Positions 54,232 to 64,000 of a DNA stretch of 64,000 bases are shown here, in pieces. A model generated the notes under the pieces. The model had not been told where the DNA came from. It saw only the letters and a program-made list of their open reading frames with translations, and did no database searches. Numbering within the stretch: position 1 is the stretch's first letter; the number at the start of each line of letters is the position of its first letter. Made by a program: the position numbers and the translations under genes. The stretch comes from Sorghum bicolor (taxonomy: Eukaryota; Streptophyta; Magnoliopsida; Poales; Poaceae): contig NC_012870.2 of NCBI RefSeq assembly GCF_000003195.3, positions 54,394,049-54,458,048 on the forward strand, written 5' to 3'.

Positions 54232-55739
54232 ACCTTTGCTCGTCCCTAAGCAAACAGCTAAACTCAGATGGATCAGGAGTTGCTTCGATGTTTTCTTTCC
54301 TGACAGGCACACATGCTTTCATAAAATTTTCCAGATTAGAGTGAAGTGTCAAGGGGCTTAGTACCTGCACTTAAGTCTTAAGTAATTGAAAGACAAAATA
54401 ATTAAGTCAAGCACTATTCCTCCTGTGTATACTTCACCTTTGTTCTGGAGTTTTGCATAAGTTTTTCAAAAATAAAGCTCAGAGTTCCCAGCAATGATTA
54501 TCTCAAGTCTCTCTATATATGGTATTTGTGGATCCTTACCAAAAATGTCACTTACCTATAGCTAAGAGAATGTTTATGTGAAGCTCATAGGTGTGAAAAA
54601 CAGCTCATACATATATTGTCTAATCGAGCCATGGATCCAAAGGAACTTAGCATATAATTAAATCAAGATGTGCATGTGTGGTGGAGTAAATGATAGTAAT
54701 GGTGGAAATATAAGTAATGATAAAACTTACTTCTCATTGCTCCTCATATTGCTATCTCTCCTCCTCTTTGATCTTTGCTTTGGGAGAACATGGGCTACCT
54801 TTTTCTTCCTTCTTTTTTTTCAGGTGGGTAGTAAATACCCCTAATTCTACTGTCGGACACTTGTCCATTTTTTCCGCTCAGGTGGGCATCTTTGTACCCC
54901 TAATTCTACTCCGGACACTTGTCCATTTTTACCTCTCGTCTCACTCTTTTTCTTTCTTTTTCGAGGTTCCCGGGCACTTGCCCCTTTTTATTTCCTCGTA
55001 TATTTTTTGCATAACCCATGCCTCTTCTGCATTGAATCTTTTTTTGAGAGAGAGAATAACAACACTTGGGACAGTGAGTGATAATATTTTTAGCAATTTT
55101 AATGAATGGTGGTGGATGGTGTAGTAGATGTGTGCAAGTGAATATCTTAATTTAACCACATGAAAAGCTCCTAAGGGTCTACATAGCTCGATCAAACTCA
55201 ATGTGAATATAAGTAGCAAAAGATGTTATAGCAAGTATGGCTGTGGTAGGAATTTTGTCATGCTAGGAACTCATCATGTGTTTTGCAAGTTTTCAAAATA
55301 AATCTTCAGAACTTAGTGTTGTAAGAACAAGATAAACAATAGCTCAAACTTTATATTATGCCTTTCTCTTACTTAGACTTTAGTTTTAGGTTCATGCTTC
55401 CCATAGATAGTAAACTTCAGTTTTAGTAATTCCTGGGAGAAAGCTAGATACTTGAAAGTAAGCAAATAGAGCAACTGTTCATCATTTTCATCATGCATCT
55501 TTTTATTCTTTTCTAGAGATTAATACTTAGCAGGAAAAATAAAGCACACTTATCTACACACTCTTTTTATTTTGTTTTCATGTTTATAGAATGCAGTAGA
55601 TTAAAGCAAGAAAATATTTATTGGGTTTTCTAAGTTTTTCTCTTTAAGATAAATAAAACACTAAAACAGAAAAGAATAAATAAGAAGAGCAAAATAAAAA
55701 CTTACTTGATAAAATGGGGAGGAACTCCCCCAAGCTGGA
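54232..55739. other. Non-coding interior of the second Athila-like element
   Basis: AT-rich with T runs. Contains a tandem duplication of a block with CCCCTAATTCTACT and GGACACTTGTCCATTTTT (about 54826-54883 and 54884-54940). A second polypurine-like motif, complement of CTCCCCCAAGCTGG, lies near 55724-55738. No RNA or protein gene seen. Confidence 0.6.
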
Positions 55740-57222
55740 TGTGGTTGTCGGTCTTACCCAATATTCCAGAATCGCATCATGGTGGTGATGTTGTCGTTCA
55801 TTGTCGTGGTGTCTTGCCTCAGTTCTTATACTGCAGCGGCGTGGTCCTGGTTCTACTTTTGTTGTTGTTCCAGGAGTCTTCCATGTTCTGCTTGCGTATT
55901 CTAGATGTCGAGGAGGGTGTTGTCGGTACGGGTGAAGAAGGCGCCGGCCTCTTGGTAGTAGTCGTTCGTGAAAGCATAAGAGGCATCGGAGTACCGTCCT
56001 GCATCGAATTGGGGCTAGGGCCTGGACCCTGAAGCTCCAAATGGATCAGTGGAGTACCTGCCCGTATGGAAAGGCGGGTTTGTCCACTGGTGATCTTGGC
56101 CCTCCGGCCATGTCTCCTGTGTTGGCTCTTGTGGTTGAGCATGTCGAACCCATGGGTCCCAAAGGACTCGGGGGTTGTAGTCACAATAATGCAGGTGTGC
56201 TGCTTCTTCCGGCCCGGGATCAGCTCCATACCAGGTGCGTTCTTGATGGGTGGTCATCCTTTCATATGCTACTTGTTGTGGAGCTCTCTGGTTTACCGGT
56301 GTCACTGCAATCTCAATCAAATAATTTTGAATGACATAGAGGCTAAGGTTCGGGTTAGGTAACCGAATCTTGCCTTTATTATCGTATAACATATACATTA
56401 TGTTCCCCTCTTTTTAAACATCCGAGCTTGCCTAAATGTGTCATAGCCATGATAAATTCGTAACTCGTCAATGAATTCCAATGACGAGTTTTCTAGCAAA
56501 TTAAGATTAGAAGCTAGACGAGTGACGAGTGAAGTACAACCGACAGGTCCCTAAAGACTAGGTATACTAAGCCAATGAGAAACCAAAAGAGTAACAAGTG
56601 AAGTGGGTATTTTATTTATAGCAGCATATAGAAGTTGCAAATCTCCTACTCTTACTTTTCTAATATCATCACGATGGAAAAGATTGTACCCGAGCCATTT
56701 GTGGAACATCCTAAGAGTGGGATGTTCTATGTCGCTGGTTCGGGCATGACTATAAAACTCATCTCTAGATATCTCTCTCCAGAACTAGTGTCTCTCAAAA
56801 TTGGGCAAGTCGGAGTCAATGTCCAAGATGCATCTTGAAGAGAAACCGAGATGGTCGCTCAGTTCTCTCCAAGACAACATAATGTCCTATTTGAACATCC
56901 GAAAAGCGATTCCCCCCTCATAATATTGCAAAGTGCAAAGAAATTCAATGGTGAGGAGATGGGAACCCAGCTCAGTTATGTCCCAAAAATTTGTCCATCC
57001 CACCATCTGGAAAATCAAGTCAAATTCAGTATCCATACCTATTTCTTGTAGCAAGATAGAATCAAGAGTGGGGTTGTGAATGAAATCCTTGTTCTTTAGC
57101 TGCTGGAAAACTTCCTTTTCCCAGCGGGTCTTCAGTCCAAGGTGTCCTGTCTTGAGGAGGACCTTGACTCGCGGATCAGATGAAGATGGCGGAGCTTGCG
57201 GGGGCGTCGGGTCGATGCTCAT
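55740..57222 (-). pseudogene. Athila-type extra ORF downstream of gag-protease (broken)
   Basis: From the ATG at 57222 the frame runs through L-K-x-R-W-E-K-E-V-F, L-C-T-L-Q-Y-Y-E-G-G-I-A-F-R, then (after a TAG) L-S-W-R-E-L-S-D-H-L-G-F-S-S, F-W-R-E-I-S, H-P-T-L-R-M-F-H-K-W-L, F-H-R-D-D-I-R-K-V, L-Q-L-L-Y-A-A-I-N-K-I, and a Gln-rich C-terminal part. This is the kind of ORF annotated as Athila ORF-1 (PF03078) in plants; function unknown. Stops at several points, including a TAG before F-W-R-E, make it non-functional. The C-terminal boundary is approximate. Confidence 0.55.
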
Positions 57223-58155
57223 CTCTCACTGGTGTGAGGAGTGTCGGGACGAACTCCTCGTACTTATGTTCTTGAGGGCCTTGCCTGCGTTCTTCACCTT
57301 CTTCATCATCCAGCCGACAAAAGTTGACACAAACACAACTAGTGGAAAATGTGTGAGAGAGAAATGTTAGTGGTCAGCTGTCCGAAATGTCAGTAGTCCA
57401 GGGGTTAGTTGTTTAAGACAAGTTTTTTTTGGCAGCACCTAATGAACCTTCAATTCTGCTTTGGACAGCGGGATCACTACATACTAATGAACCTTGCTCT
57501 CTTACTCAAAGACTACCAACCTCCCTTTCACTCTTCTCTTTTTCTCCTCTCTTCTTCTCACTTCACTACAAGAGCACCTTCTCTGGAAACTAAAACTTGC
57601 GTGGTTTTCTGTAATGGTTGTGTGAAGAAGTTGGAGGCAAGAGGTGGCTTTTTTATAGGCTGAAGGAAGGGCAGGGCGGGCGCCCTCTGTAGGTGGCCAT
57701 CCTGGCTGCCTTTTCTCCACTCCCTCCGTTGCTTAGCTCTTACGCAGAATAATGTTGAGTGGGTGGTGGTTGGACGGTGGAAAAATGCTGGTGAGTGGAA
57801 ACATGTTGGTGGATCACAAGATATGGTGTATGACATGTGGGACCCAAGGAGTGTGGGTCATGCTTCTAGAAGGTTGCTATAATTAAATATAATGCAGGAA
57901 ATTCTATGAGAATTGAAACTTATTGAAATGATAATGGAAAATATTTTTTTGTGCCTCCACAATAATAAATATGGGTTGTTACACACCATAAATAGTATTT
58001 GTATGGGGCTTTTGATTATTATAATAATGCTATGAATAAATATAGATAATGCAGGAATTAAATATGAGAGAATTAATGATGCGGATAAATACCGATTTAC
58101 CTCCCGGCGAGGGTTTGGGATTTTTAGGTCCCCCAAGCTGGACCTCCAAATCTTT
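57223..58155. other. Non-coding spacer between protease and the extra ORF
   Basis: No conserved domain on either strand. RT, RNase H and integrase would be expected here in an autonomous Athila element and are absent. It contains GGGCGGGCGCCC near 57675. Confidence 0.6.
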
Positions 58156-60114
58156 TTAATCTTCTGAATTACCTTCCTCCAGAGATGGTGTCTCCAGTGG
58201 TTCTTCTTCATGAACTTCCTTCACTGTAGAGTCTCTCTCTGGTCTGGGCTTGAATGTGAAGTGTTCTTCTTTTCTGTTTATGTTGAACTTGATATCTCCC
58301 TTTCCAACATCGATGTGGGCATTGGCAGTGCTCAGAAATGGCCTTCCAAGGATGATAGACACTTTTGAGTCAGGATTCATGTCTAGTACCACGAAGTCTA
58401 CTGGCACAAGGAAATCTGTGATCTTGACTGGGACATTTTTAGCGATGCCTATCGGGTGTCGAACTGATTGATCTGCTAGTTGCAGGCACATTGATGTTGG
58501 TTCTAGGGTCGTATGCTCAAGCTTCTTGTAGACTGATGCTGGCATCACACTGACACTTGCTCCGAGGTCACAAAGTGCATTGCTGAAGTGTTGGTTTCCA
58601 ATTGAGCAATCAATGGTGGGACATCCGGGATCCTTCTTCTTCCTTGGTGGTTTATTGAGGATGGCCGCACTACATTCTTCTGTCAGCTTGATAACCTCAG
58701 TGGTGCGCAGTGGTCTCTTCTTGTTAAGAATATCTCTGATGTACTTTGCATATGTGGGTACCTGTATGGCATCAAGCAAAGGTATGATGACATATAATTT
58801 CTGAATGACCTCTACAAACTTACCAAACTGCTCATCCGACTGCAGTCCTCTGTTTGTTCTGGGAAATGGCAAATAGTTGGTGTCGTAAAAATCTTTCCTC
58901 ATTTCTCTAGTTCTTGGTGGTTGTAGCAGATCTTCTGCTTCAACTGGGCTTTCTTCTTCTATCACTGTTGGTTGCACTGGTGCTGATGTTCTCTGTTTCT
59001 CTTTTGGGTATGGGGGATCCCTGGTGGCTTTGCCTCCTCTAGTAGTTATGTTCTTTACCAGCTCAATGTTAGTGGCAACACGCAATGCAGCAGCTAGCTT
59101 TATTAATTTAAGCTCTACCCTTTTATTGAGAGTGTTTTGCTCAACAAAGGCAGTTAATAGAAAATCCATTTTATTGTGTATATCTTTTAGAGATGATTCA
59201 TTTGTATCTAGCCTTTGTTTAACTTCATCATTAGTTTTGGTTTGTTGAGCAATTATCTCTTTTAATGAAAGTTGCTTTAAAGTGTTATCTGAATTCATAC
59301 CTTTGCTATTGGGTTGACTCGAAGTAGGTTGATATTTGTATGCTGTCTCAATGGCCTTTTGATATTCTTTGAACTTGGCCCTCTGGTCAATCCAATGGAG
59401 CACATTTTCCATCTTGGTTGATAATGCATTTACTTCTTCTGGTATTTCTTCAGTTTGATGACATTGTTGAGCTTTATCTTGGAACCAGCTTTGGTTTTCT
59501 GCTATCTTATCCAAAAGTATCTCTGCTTTTCCAATTGTAAGCTTCAAGAATGATCCTTTAGCAGATGCATCTAGGCACTCACGAGCCTTCTAGGTTAATC
59601 CATGGTAGAAGGTCTGCATAAGTAACCATCTGGCCATTCCATGGTGAGGACAATCTGATATGTATCCTTGAAAATGCTCCCATGCTTCTAGAATGGTTTT
59701 TGTCTTCTGCTGTTGGAAACTGACAATATTTCCTCTTAAGGCAGCTGTTTTGCCTATAGGGAAAAACTTTGATAGGAAGGCATCTGACAAGTTCGTCTAG
59801 TTGTTGATGTTATCTTGATGAGTGTAGAACCACTTCCTTGATTTCCCTTCTAGTGAGAATGGAAAGAGGCGAAGCAGTATTACGTCTTTGTCAACTCCGT
59901 TGATGCGGATTGTGCTTCCAATCTCTAAGAAAGTCTACAAGTGTGCACTAGCATCTTCATGTGCCTTTCCACTGAATTGTGTAGCTTGCACCAAATTGAT
60001 GAGGCTTGACTTGAGCTCGAACTCGAGTGCTCCTTCTTCTACTGCAAATCTTGGACCAGTTGGAATGTTCTCAAGACTTGGAGCAGAGAATTCTTGCAAG
60101 GTCTTTTGTGCCAT
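58156..60114 (-). pseudogene. gag: Athila-like gag-protease
   Basis: ATG at 60114, after the PBS. Gag domain: A-P-S-L-E-N-I-P near the start, F-S-L-E-G-K-S-R-K-W-F, F-L-S-K-F-F-P, W-E-H-F-Q-G-Y and L-M-Q-T-F-Y-H-G-L. Three TAG codons (near 59936, 59797 and 59590) interrupt an otherwise constant frame. From 59547 a 463-codon open frame has a coiled-coil-like region (59300-59050), a Pro/Glu-rich linker, the block F-x-K-F-V-E-V-I-Q-K-L, and a retropepsin: A-L-C-D-L-G-A-S-V-S-V-M-P (about 58575-58540) and I-I-L-G-R-P-F-L-S-T (about 58350). It ends with an acidic tail. There is no CCHC knuckle, unlike the copy at 31590. Confidence 0.82.
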
Positions 60115-60374
60115 AGCTTCAGCAATTGGTAGCTAGCTTCTTCTTTCTTTCTTGATTACTTTGGTTCTGATGATGAAGAGTTGAATGTACCAAAGTCAAT
60201 CCTGATATACCCTGTATAAAAATATAAACATAGAAAAACAACAAGGTGAACCTGCCAAAGCAGAGGTGCCTTGTTATGATTTCTCACTTAGTAGCTATTT
60301 TATGCAATTATTTCTCCATAGACTAGTCTAATATTTTATGTGAATAACCTTGACTGACTTCCTGACTTTCCTTA

Positions 60375-60396
60375 CCGTTCCCCGGCAATGGCGCCA
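60375..60396 (-). other. Primer-binding site, tRNA-Asp type
   Basis: Minus-strand TGGCGCCATTGCCGGGGAAC, differing by one base from the site at 19589-19610, just inside the right LTR. Confidence 0.85.
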
Positions 60397-60404
60397 GAAA
60401 TGCT

Positions 60405-61814
60405 TGTTGACACTTACTAACACCACTTAGATACTAGATTGTCATCCCCAGCATGGTGCCAGAGTGTACAAAGGTATTTATGAATGTAAAGGCTCTCTAG
60501 AAAATAATCTATTCTATCCACAAGCGCATAGATAAAATACCTCATTGTAGCAATTCACCATGAAAGTATTCCGGGTATCGATATTTATAATTTTGCGTAA
60601 GAGAACGGTGGAGGTAAATAAAATCTATCAAGGCATAGACTAGAGATAAACTTGCAAGAACATGATTACTAATGTGGAACTCGTCACACAGTCACTTACT
60701 TTGGCAGGGGGTAAGCCATAATAATAATGATAATAAAATATAAGCTCATGGGTAAATAACACAACGATTAGAAAATAGACTACTCCTCATATATGTAAGG
60801 TGACGTCGGATTAGCTAGAGAATGGATTCTGAGTTATTTACTATCTACTAAGTCACAATCTACTCTAGTTATCTACAAGATCATATATAGCATAAAAGAC
60901 TCTTCTTTCATGTATAAGGAACATTGCTAAGGTAAATTAGAACATCACAAGACTTACTCCGCAATATAAATTCTGCCTGTCCTATCAACGGAGGGTGGAC
61001 TATATAAGAATCAACGAAGCTGTCACTATCGCGAACTACCACACGACTCGGCCATTAAGATACATTTGCAGGTAAATAACATCTAAGCACCACGCCTACA
61101 TGTGATCTACCACTTAACTCTCGCGCGTCAAGAGCTAAGCGCTTTGCAAACTTATACATAAACTCATTATCAATCACAACTATATAAATTATAGAACTAG
61201 AGCAAACTAAGAACATAATGAATAGAGATATAGTAGAGAAAGATATGAAATAATACCAATCTTTATTGATGAAGATCTCTACTTCTCTAAATCTATCTAA
61301 TCAACCCTATAGAACTTGAAGGATTAGGGAGTAGCTAATTCTAATTCTCTGTGGGAGAGAAGTTCTAAAACCCTAACTTTGATGGCTTCCTCTGATAATG
61401 ATTTCTCCTACTCCCCTGGGGTGGAGAGGCCTTGCTTATATAGCCCCCTCAAGTGAATGTGGGCCGTCAGATCAAACCGACATTGATCGCATGGTTATTC
61501 TTGAAGATTAGAGGCGGTGGAGCACGATCCAGGAGACCTGCTCTAATTGGCCACCAGAGCAAGGTGGGCACCCTGCCCCCGGGCCCGATTGACCTCCCGT
61601 TCGTTTCCATGGCTTCTGGACTCTTCTAGATTAAGGAAAATTGCACGGCACGTAATTATCTCATTGTAAACCTGACATGTAGGCCTTCTCTCCATATTTT
61701 CTGAAATCTCGTGGAATTCTATCAGATAAAACCCTAATTCTAGGTGTTTGGTGCATATTAATCCTTTTCCATGTTTAGTTGATAGTTAAATTTAGTACTT
61801 AAGGACCGTCAACA
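60405..61814 (-). repeat. 5' LTR of the second Athila-like element (right on map)
   Basis: 1410 bp, matching 52719-54216. TATA box TATATAAG (minus) at 61435-61442. Followed by the CTAGC duplication. Confidence 0.92.
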
Positions 61815-62415
61815 CTAGCATCGGACCAACCATGTCTAGCCTTCATCGTCAAAAACTGAAGAACATCACGTAATGTCGACGACTGTTTGGTACAACCTTT
61901 CGACTCGTCGTATAAAGTGTCCTATGCTGCCTTCTTCCATGCTTCTATTCCCTTCATGAAGAATATTGATGGATCCGCACAACGGTTCATTATTGCCTCT
62001 AAGAAATCTACATCTTCAACAGTATCTGTGTTAGCATGTTGAGTTTCATTGACATCAGACGTATGAGTTTCATTGACATCTGGCATAGCATGAAATTCAT
62101 TGAGAGGTGGCATTTGACCCTCCACATTGATGTTAGTTGCAGTGTTGTCAGTTGTCCGCATATAAGGTGCAAAACTACCCTCGCCATGTTTTGTCCAAAT
62201 CAAGTAGTCATAAATCCTCTGCAAACTAGATGGGAAGTAATTGCTTCTACATTGTCAAATGCCACAATATTTTTGCAATCTGCGCATAGACAACATATGT
62301 GCTTCGCCTTTGTTCTGTGAGCATGTATCTTTGCGACATCAATAAATTTTTGGACCTCCACTACAAATGAAGGGTCCAATCTTGATAAGTTGTACATCCA
62401 TAATGACCTCTCCAT
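61815..62415 (-). pseudogene. CACTA TNP2-type protein N-terminus (Transpos_assoc)
   Basis: From the ATG at 62415 the frame begins with the transposase-associated domain (PF13963-like): F-I-D-V-A-K, C-L-C-A-D-C-K-N, and H-L-V-C-R-G-F. A frameshift near 62215 moves to the frame W-T-K-H-G-E, followed by an acidic and Asn/Thr-rich linker. A TAG at 61922-61924 follows K-A-A. The frame then reads on to G-W-S-D-A-S, where the Athila-like element interrupts it; 52718 continues it. It is the 5' end of the gene whose core is at 50700-52718. Confidence 0.83.
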
Positions 62416-62451
62416 ATTTAGCTATAATTAGTTAAGAACAATTAATGTAGG
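62416..62451. other. Upstream flank of the CACTA gene
   Basis: Short AT-rich sequence between the transposase start codon and the copia-like LTR; the rest of the CACTA 5' end lies beyond that LTR or outside the window. Confidence 0.4.
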
Positions 62452-63269
62452 TGAAAGGTCCTTGTTTGGTTTTGGTAATTGAGTGACAACTTAGGTGGAC
62501 TAATAGTGTTTATGTGAGATACACAGGAGATTAGTCCACAGGTGATGATGTGATGATGAAGGAGCTCATTGCATATGAGACATGACATGGAGTCATGTGA
62601 CCAAGATGGAGAAGATCAAGATGAGGCTTGGCTTGATGGATCGGTTGCAAGAGTGAAGGGCAAGTCGGAGGCTTTGAAGCGAGGGACCGCGTGTGACGGT
62701 GAAGCTTGAGCAAGACTTGGCGCCGATGGACCGAGGCAATGGTGAAGAGCAAGTGAGGTCAAGATCGATGAACCAATACGGTCACGTGATGATATGAAGT
62801 GGATCATATCATTTGGTGTTTGGTTGGTGCATGTGTTGCATCAACATTGGAGGAGATAGAATGGAAAGCGCAAGGCAAAGGTATAACCTAGGGCATTTCC
62901 ATTTCACCGGTCATAGGTGTGTAGAGAAGTTTATGACCGGATTTAGGATATATGGCCGTACTATCAAGAGGGGCAAACTTGTTTGCATATCGGTCATCTA
63001 GTGCCACTTGAGCGATCTAACTTTGCATACATGTTAGGATCGAGTGGCGTGGCAAGTTGAGAGGCTAACTCCTTTGGAAAAATGTTTGTGAAATGCTAAC
63101 ACACGTGCACTTGTTGGTACACACGTTGTGGTGTTGGCACACTTTGAGAAGGAGGTGGAGTTTGAAGGGTAGAGAGAGGATTTGGCGCTTTTCGAGAAAA
63201 TGAAGTGCATATTTTCTATTGCGCCGGTGGGAAATTTGGAGAAGTCGCGGGAGTGTTTCTCGCTGAGGA

Positions 63270-63705
63270 ACACTCACCGGACGCTGGCTCAGAGGCACCG
63301 GACGCTGTGTCTGAGCGTCCGGTGTGCCGGCTGCTTGGCTCAGCTAGGGTTAGGCACCGGACGCAAGCTGGAGCGTCCGGTGATCTGAGTCCGGTGTCCA
63401 CGTGTTTTGCAAACCTCTCTAGGTGTGAGTCCGGTGAGCACCGGACGCTAAGGGTGCGTCCGGTGGCTCGCGTCCGGTGACCTTGCGAGTTTGCGGAGCT
63501 CTCTGCGCACGAGTCCGGTGTGCACCGGACGCGTCCGGTGTGACGCAGTAGAGCGTCCGGTGGTGCCGTGCAGGCACGCGTGCGCAATAGGCGTTGGCAG
63601 CAACGGTCGAGTTCAAACGGCTAGTGACACGTGGCTGACGCCTGAGCACCGGACGCTGGGGGTTGAGCGTCCGGTGGCTCCCTGTGAGCGTCCGGTGCCC
63701 ACGTG
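63270..63705. repeat. CACCGGACGCT / AGCGTCCGGTG word array
   Basis: The 8-11-mer CCGGACGC or its complement GCGTCCGG recurs about every 20-40 bp in both orientations, usually as CACCGGACGC or GAGCGTCCGGTG, embedded in otherwise unrelated sequence. Confidence 0.92.
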
Positions 63706-63748
63706 TTTTGCCCAGTGAAGGGGTAACGGCTAGTTTAGCCCTTGGGGC

Positions 63749-63756
63749 TATAAATA
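63749..63756 (+). promoter_or_regulatory. TATA box in the copia-like LTR
   Basis: TATAAATA in the context GGGGCTATAAATAGAAG, just after the word array. Confidence 0.65.
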
Positions 63757-64000
63757 GAAGTGGTGGCCGGCCTTGGCCGGTGTTGAGCACCCTTGGGACT
63801 TAGTGTCCATGCTTGGGGAGTGCTAGGAAAGCCTCTAACTCACTTGTGCTTGCAAGAGTGCGAATCAATAGCGAGTGAGTGATTCTAGTGCGTTGCATTG
63901 AGAGATTGCATCGAGTGGCACTAGGTGTTCATGTTGCAATCTGGTGGTGCTTGTTACTCTTGGAGGTTGCCACCTCCTAAACGGCTTGGTGGCTTGTGAC

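Larger units (their letters stand above)
52719..61814 (-). mobile_element. Athila-like Ty3/gypsy element without RT or integrase, second copy
   Basis: 9.1 kb, flanked by CTAGC (52714-52718 and 61815-61819). LTRs 52719-54216 and 60405-61814; PBS of tRNA-Asp type at 60375-60396. On the minus strand it has gag-protease (60114-58156) and a further degenerate ORF (57222 to about 55740), but no RT, RNase H or integrase. It belongs to the same broad family as 13394-20897 but is a distinct subgroup. It separates the N-terminal exon of the CACTA transposase from the rest. Confidence 0.88.
62452..64000 (+). mobile_element. Copia-like LTR, running off the window
   Basis: Starts TGAAAGGTCCTTGTTTGGTT, a familiar start of long grass copia (SIRE/Maximus-like) LTRs. 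No coding domain. A TATA box lies at 63749-63756. The right end is outside the window, so whether it is a solo LTR or a 5' LTR is unknown. Orientation is taken from the LTR start and TATA box. Confidence 0.6.

Noticed and set aside
56015..56398. Independent minus-strand gene
   Set aside because: Best read as the C-terminal continuation of the degenerate Athila-type ORF beginning at 57222.

Overview
This is an intergenic, transposon-packed stretch of a plant nuclear genome, almost certainly a grass and probably a panicoid (Sorghum/Saccharum/Miscanthus-like; inferred from the element families, not proven). I find no intact single-copy host gene, no tRNA or rRNA gene, and no bacterial feature. 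Nearly everything is a transposable element inserted into another one, and most coding sequence is broken.

Layout. 1-1577 is AT-rich unassigned DNA with a 100-N assembly gap. 1578-1832 is the 3' end of an ORF1-only LINE-like element. It is cut by a Ty3/gypsy element of the Tat lineage (1833-26018; 5-bp target duplication GGAGC; LTRs 1833-2560 and 25292-26018). That element has gag, protease, RT, two RNase H domains and integrase on the + strand. Between integrase and the 3' LTR it has a multi-exon antisense gene with a plant mobile domain (PMD), a nuclear-localisation-like stretch and a coiled coil. Two later insertions interrupt its integrase gene: a 4.28-kb solo LTR (8446-12726, GTATT duplication) and a 7.5-kb minus-strand Athila-like element lacking RT/integrase (13394-20897, ATGAC duplication).

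26019-37270 is a mosaic: a Tourist-type MITE (26613-26968), two oppositely oriented copies of one Ty3/gypsy LTR (about 27049-30803 and 36047-36705), a 2.3-kb non-autonomous CACTA element inside one of them (28361-30703), an Athila-like LTR-gag-protease fragment (30906-32903), gypsy gag remnants, and a copia-like LTR full of a short recurring word (33473 to about 35640).

37271-48410 appears to be a small non-autonomous CACTA element swollen by insertions: a TIR element with GC-rich cargo (37560-39211), a 7.85-kb hAT element (39432-47278) with a four-exon BED/DUF659/dimerisation transposase, and a MITE (47307-47530). The hAT carries a 3.76-kb LINE-like element (42078-45836, 15-bp target duplication) in its first intron.

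48411-48995 is a 109-bp tandem repeat. From about 49.1 kb to 62.4 kb lies a minus-strand CACTA TNP2-type transposase pseudogene. It is interrupted by a Tat-family solo LTR (49521-50241, ATATT duplication) and by a second Athila-like element without RT/integrase (52719-61814, CTAGC duplication). 62452-64000 is a copia-like LTR with a dense array of the CCGGACGC word, running off the window.

The order of insertion can be read from the nesting and the target duplications. None of the retroelement polyproteins is intact. The best preserved coding units are the hAT transposase (one visible nonsense codon) and the antisense PMD gene (one visible nonsense codon).
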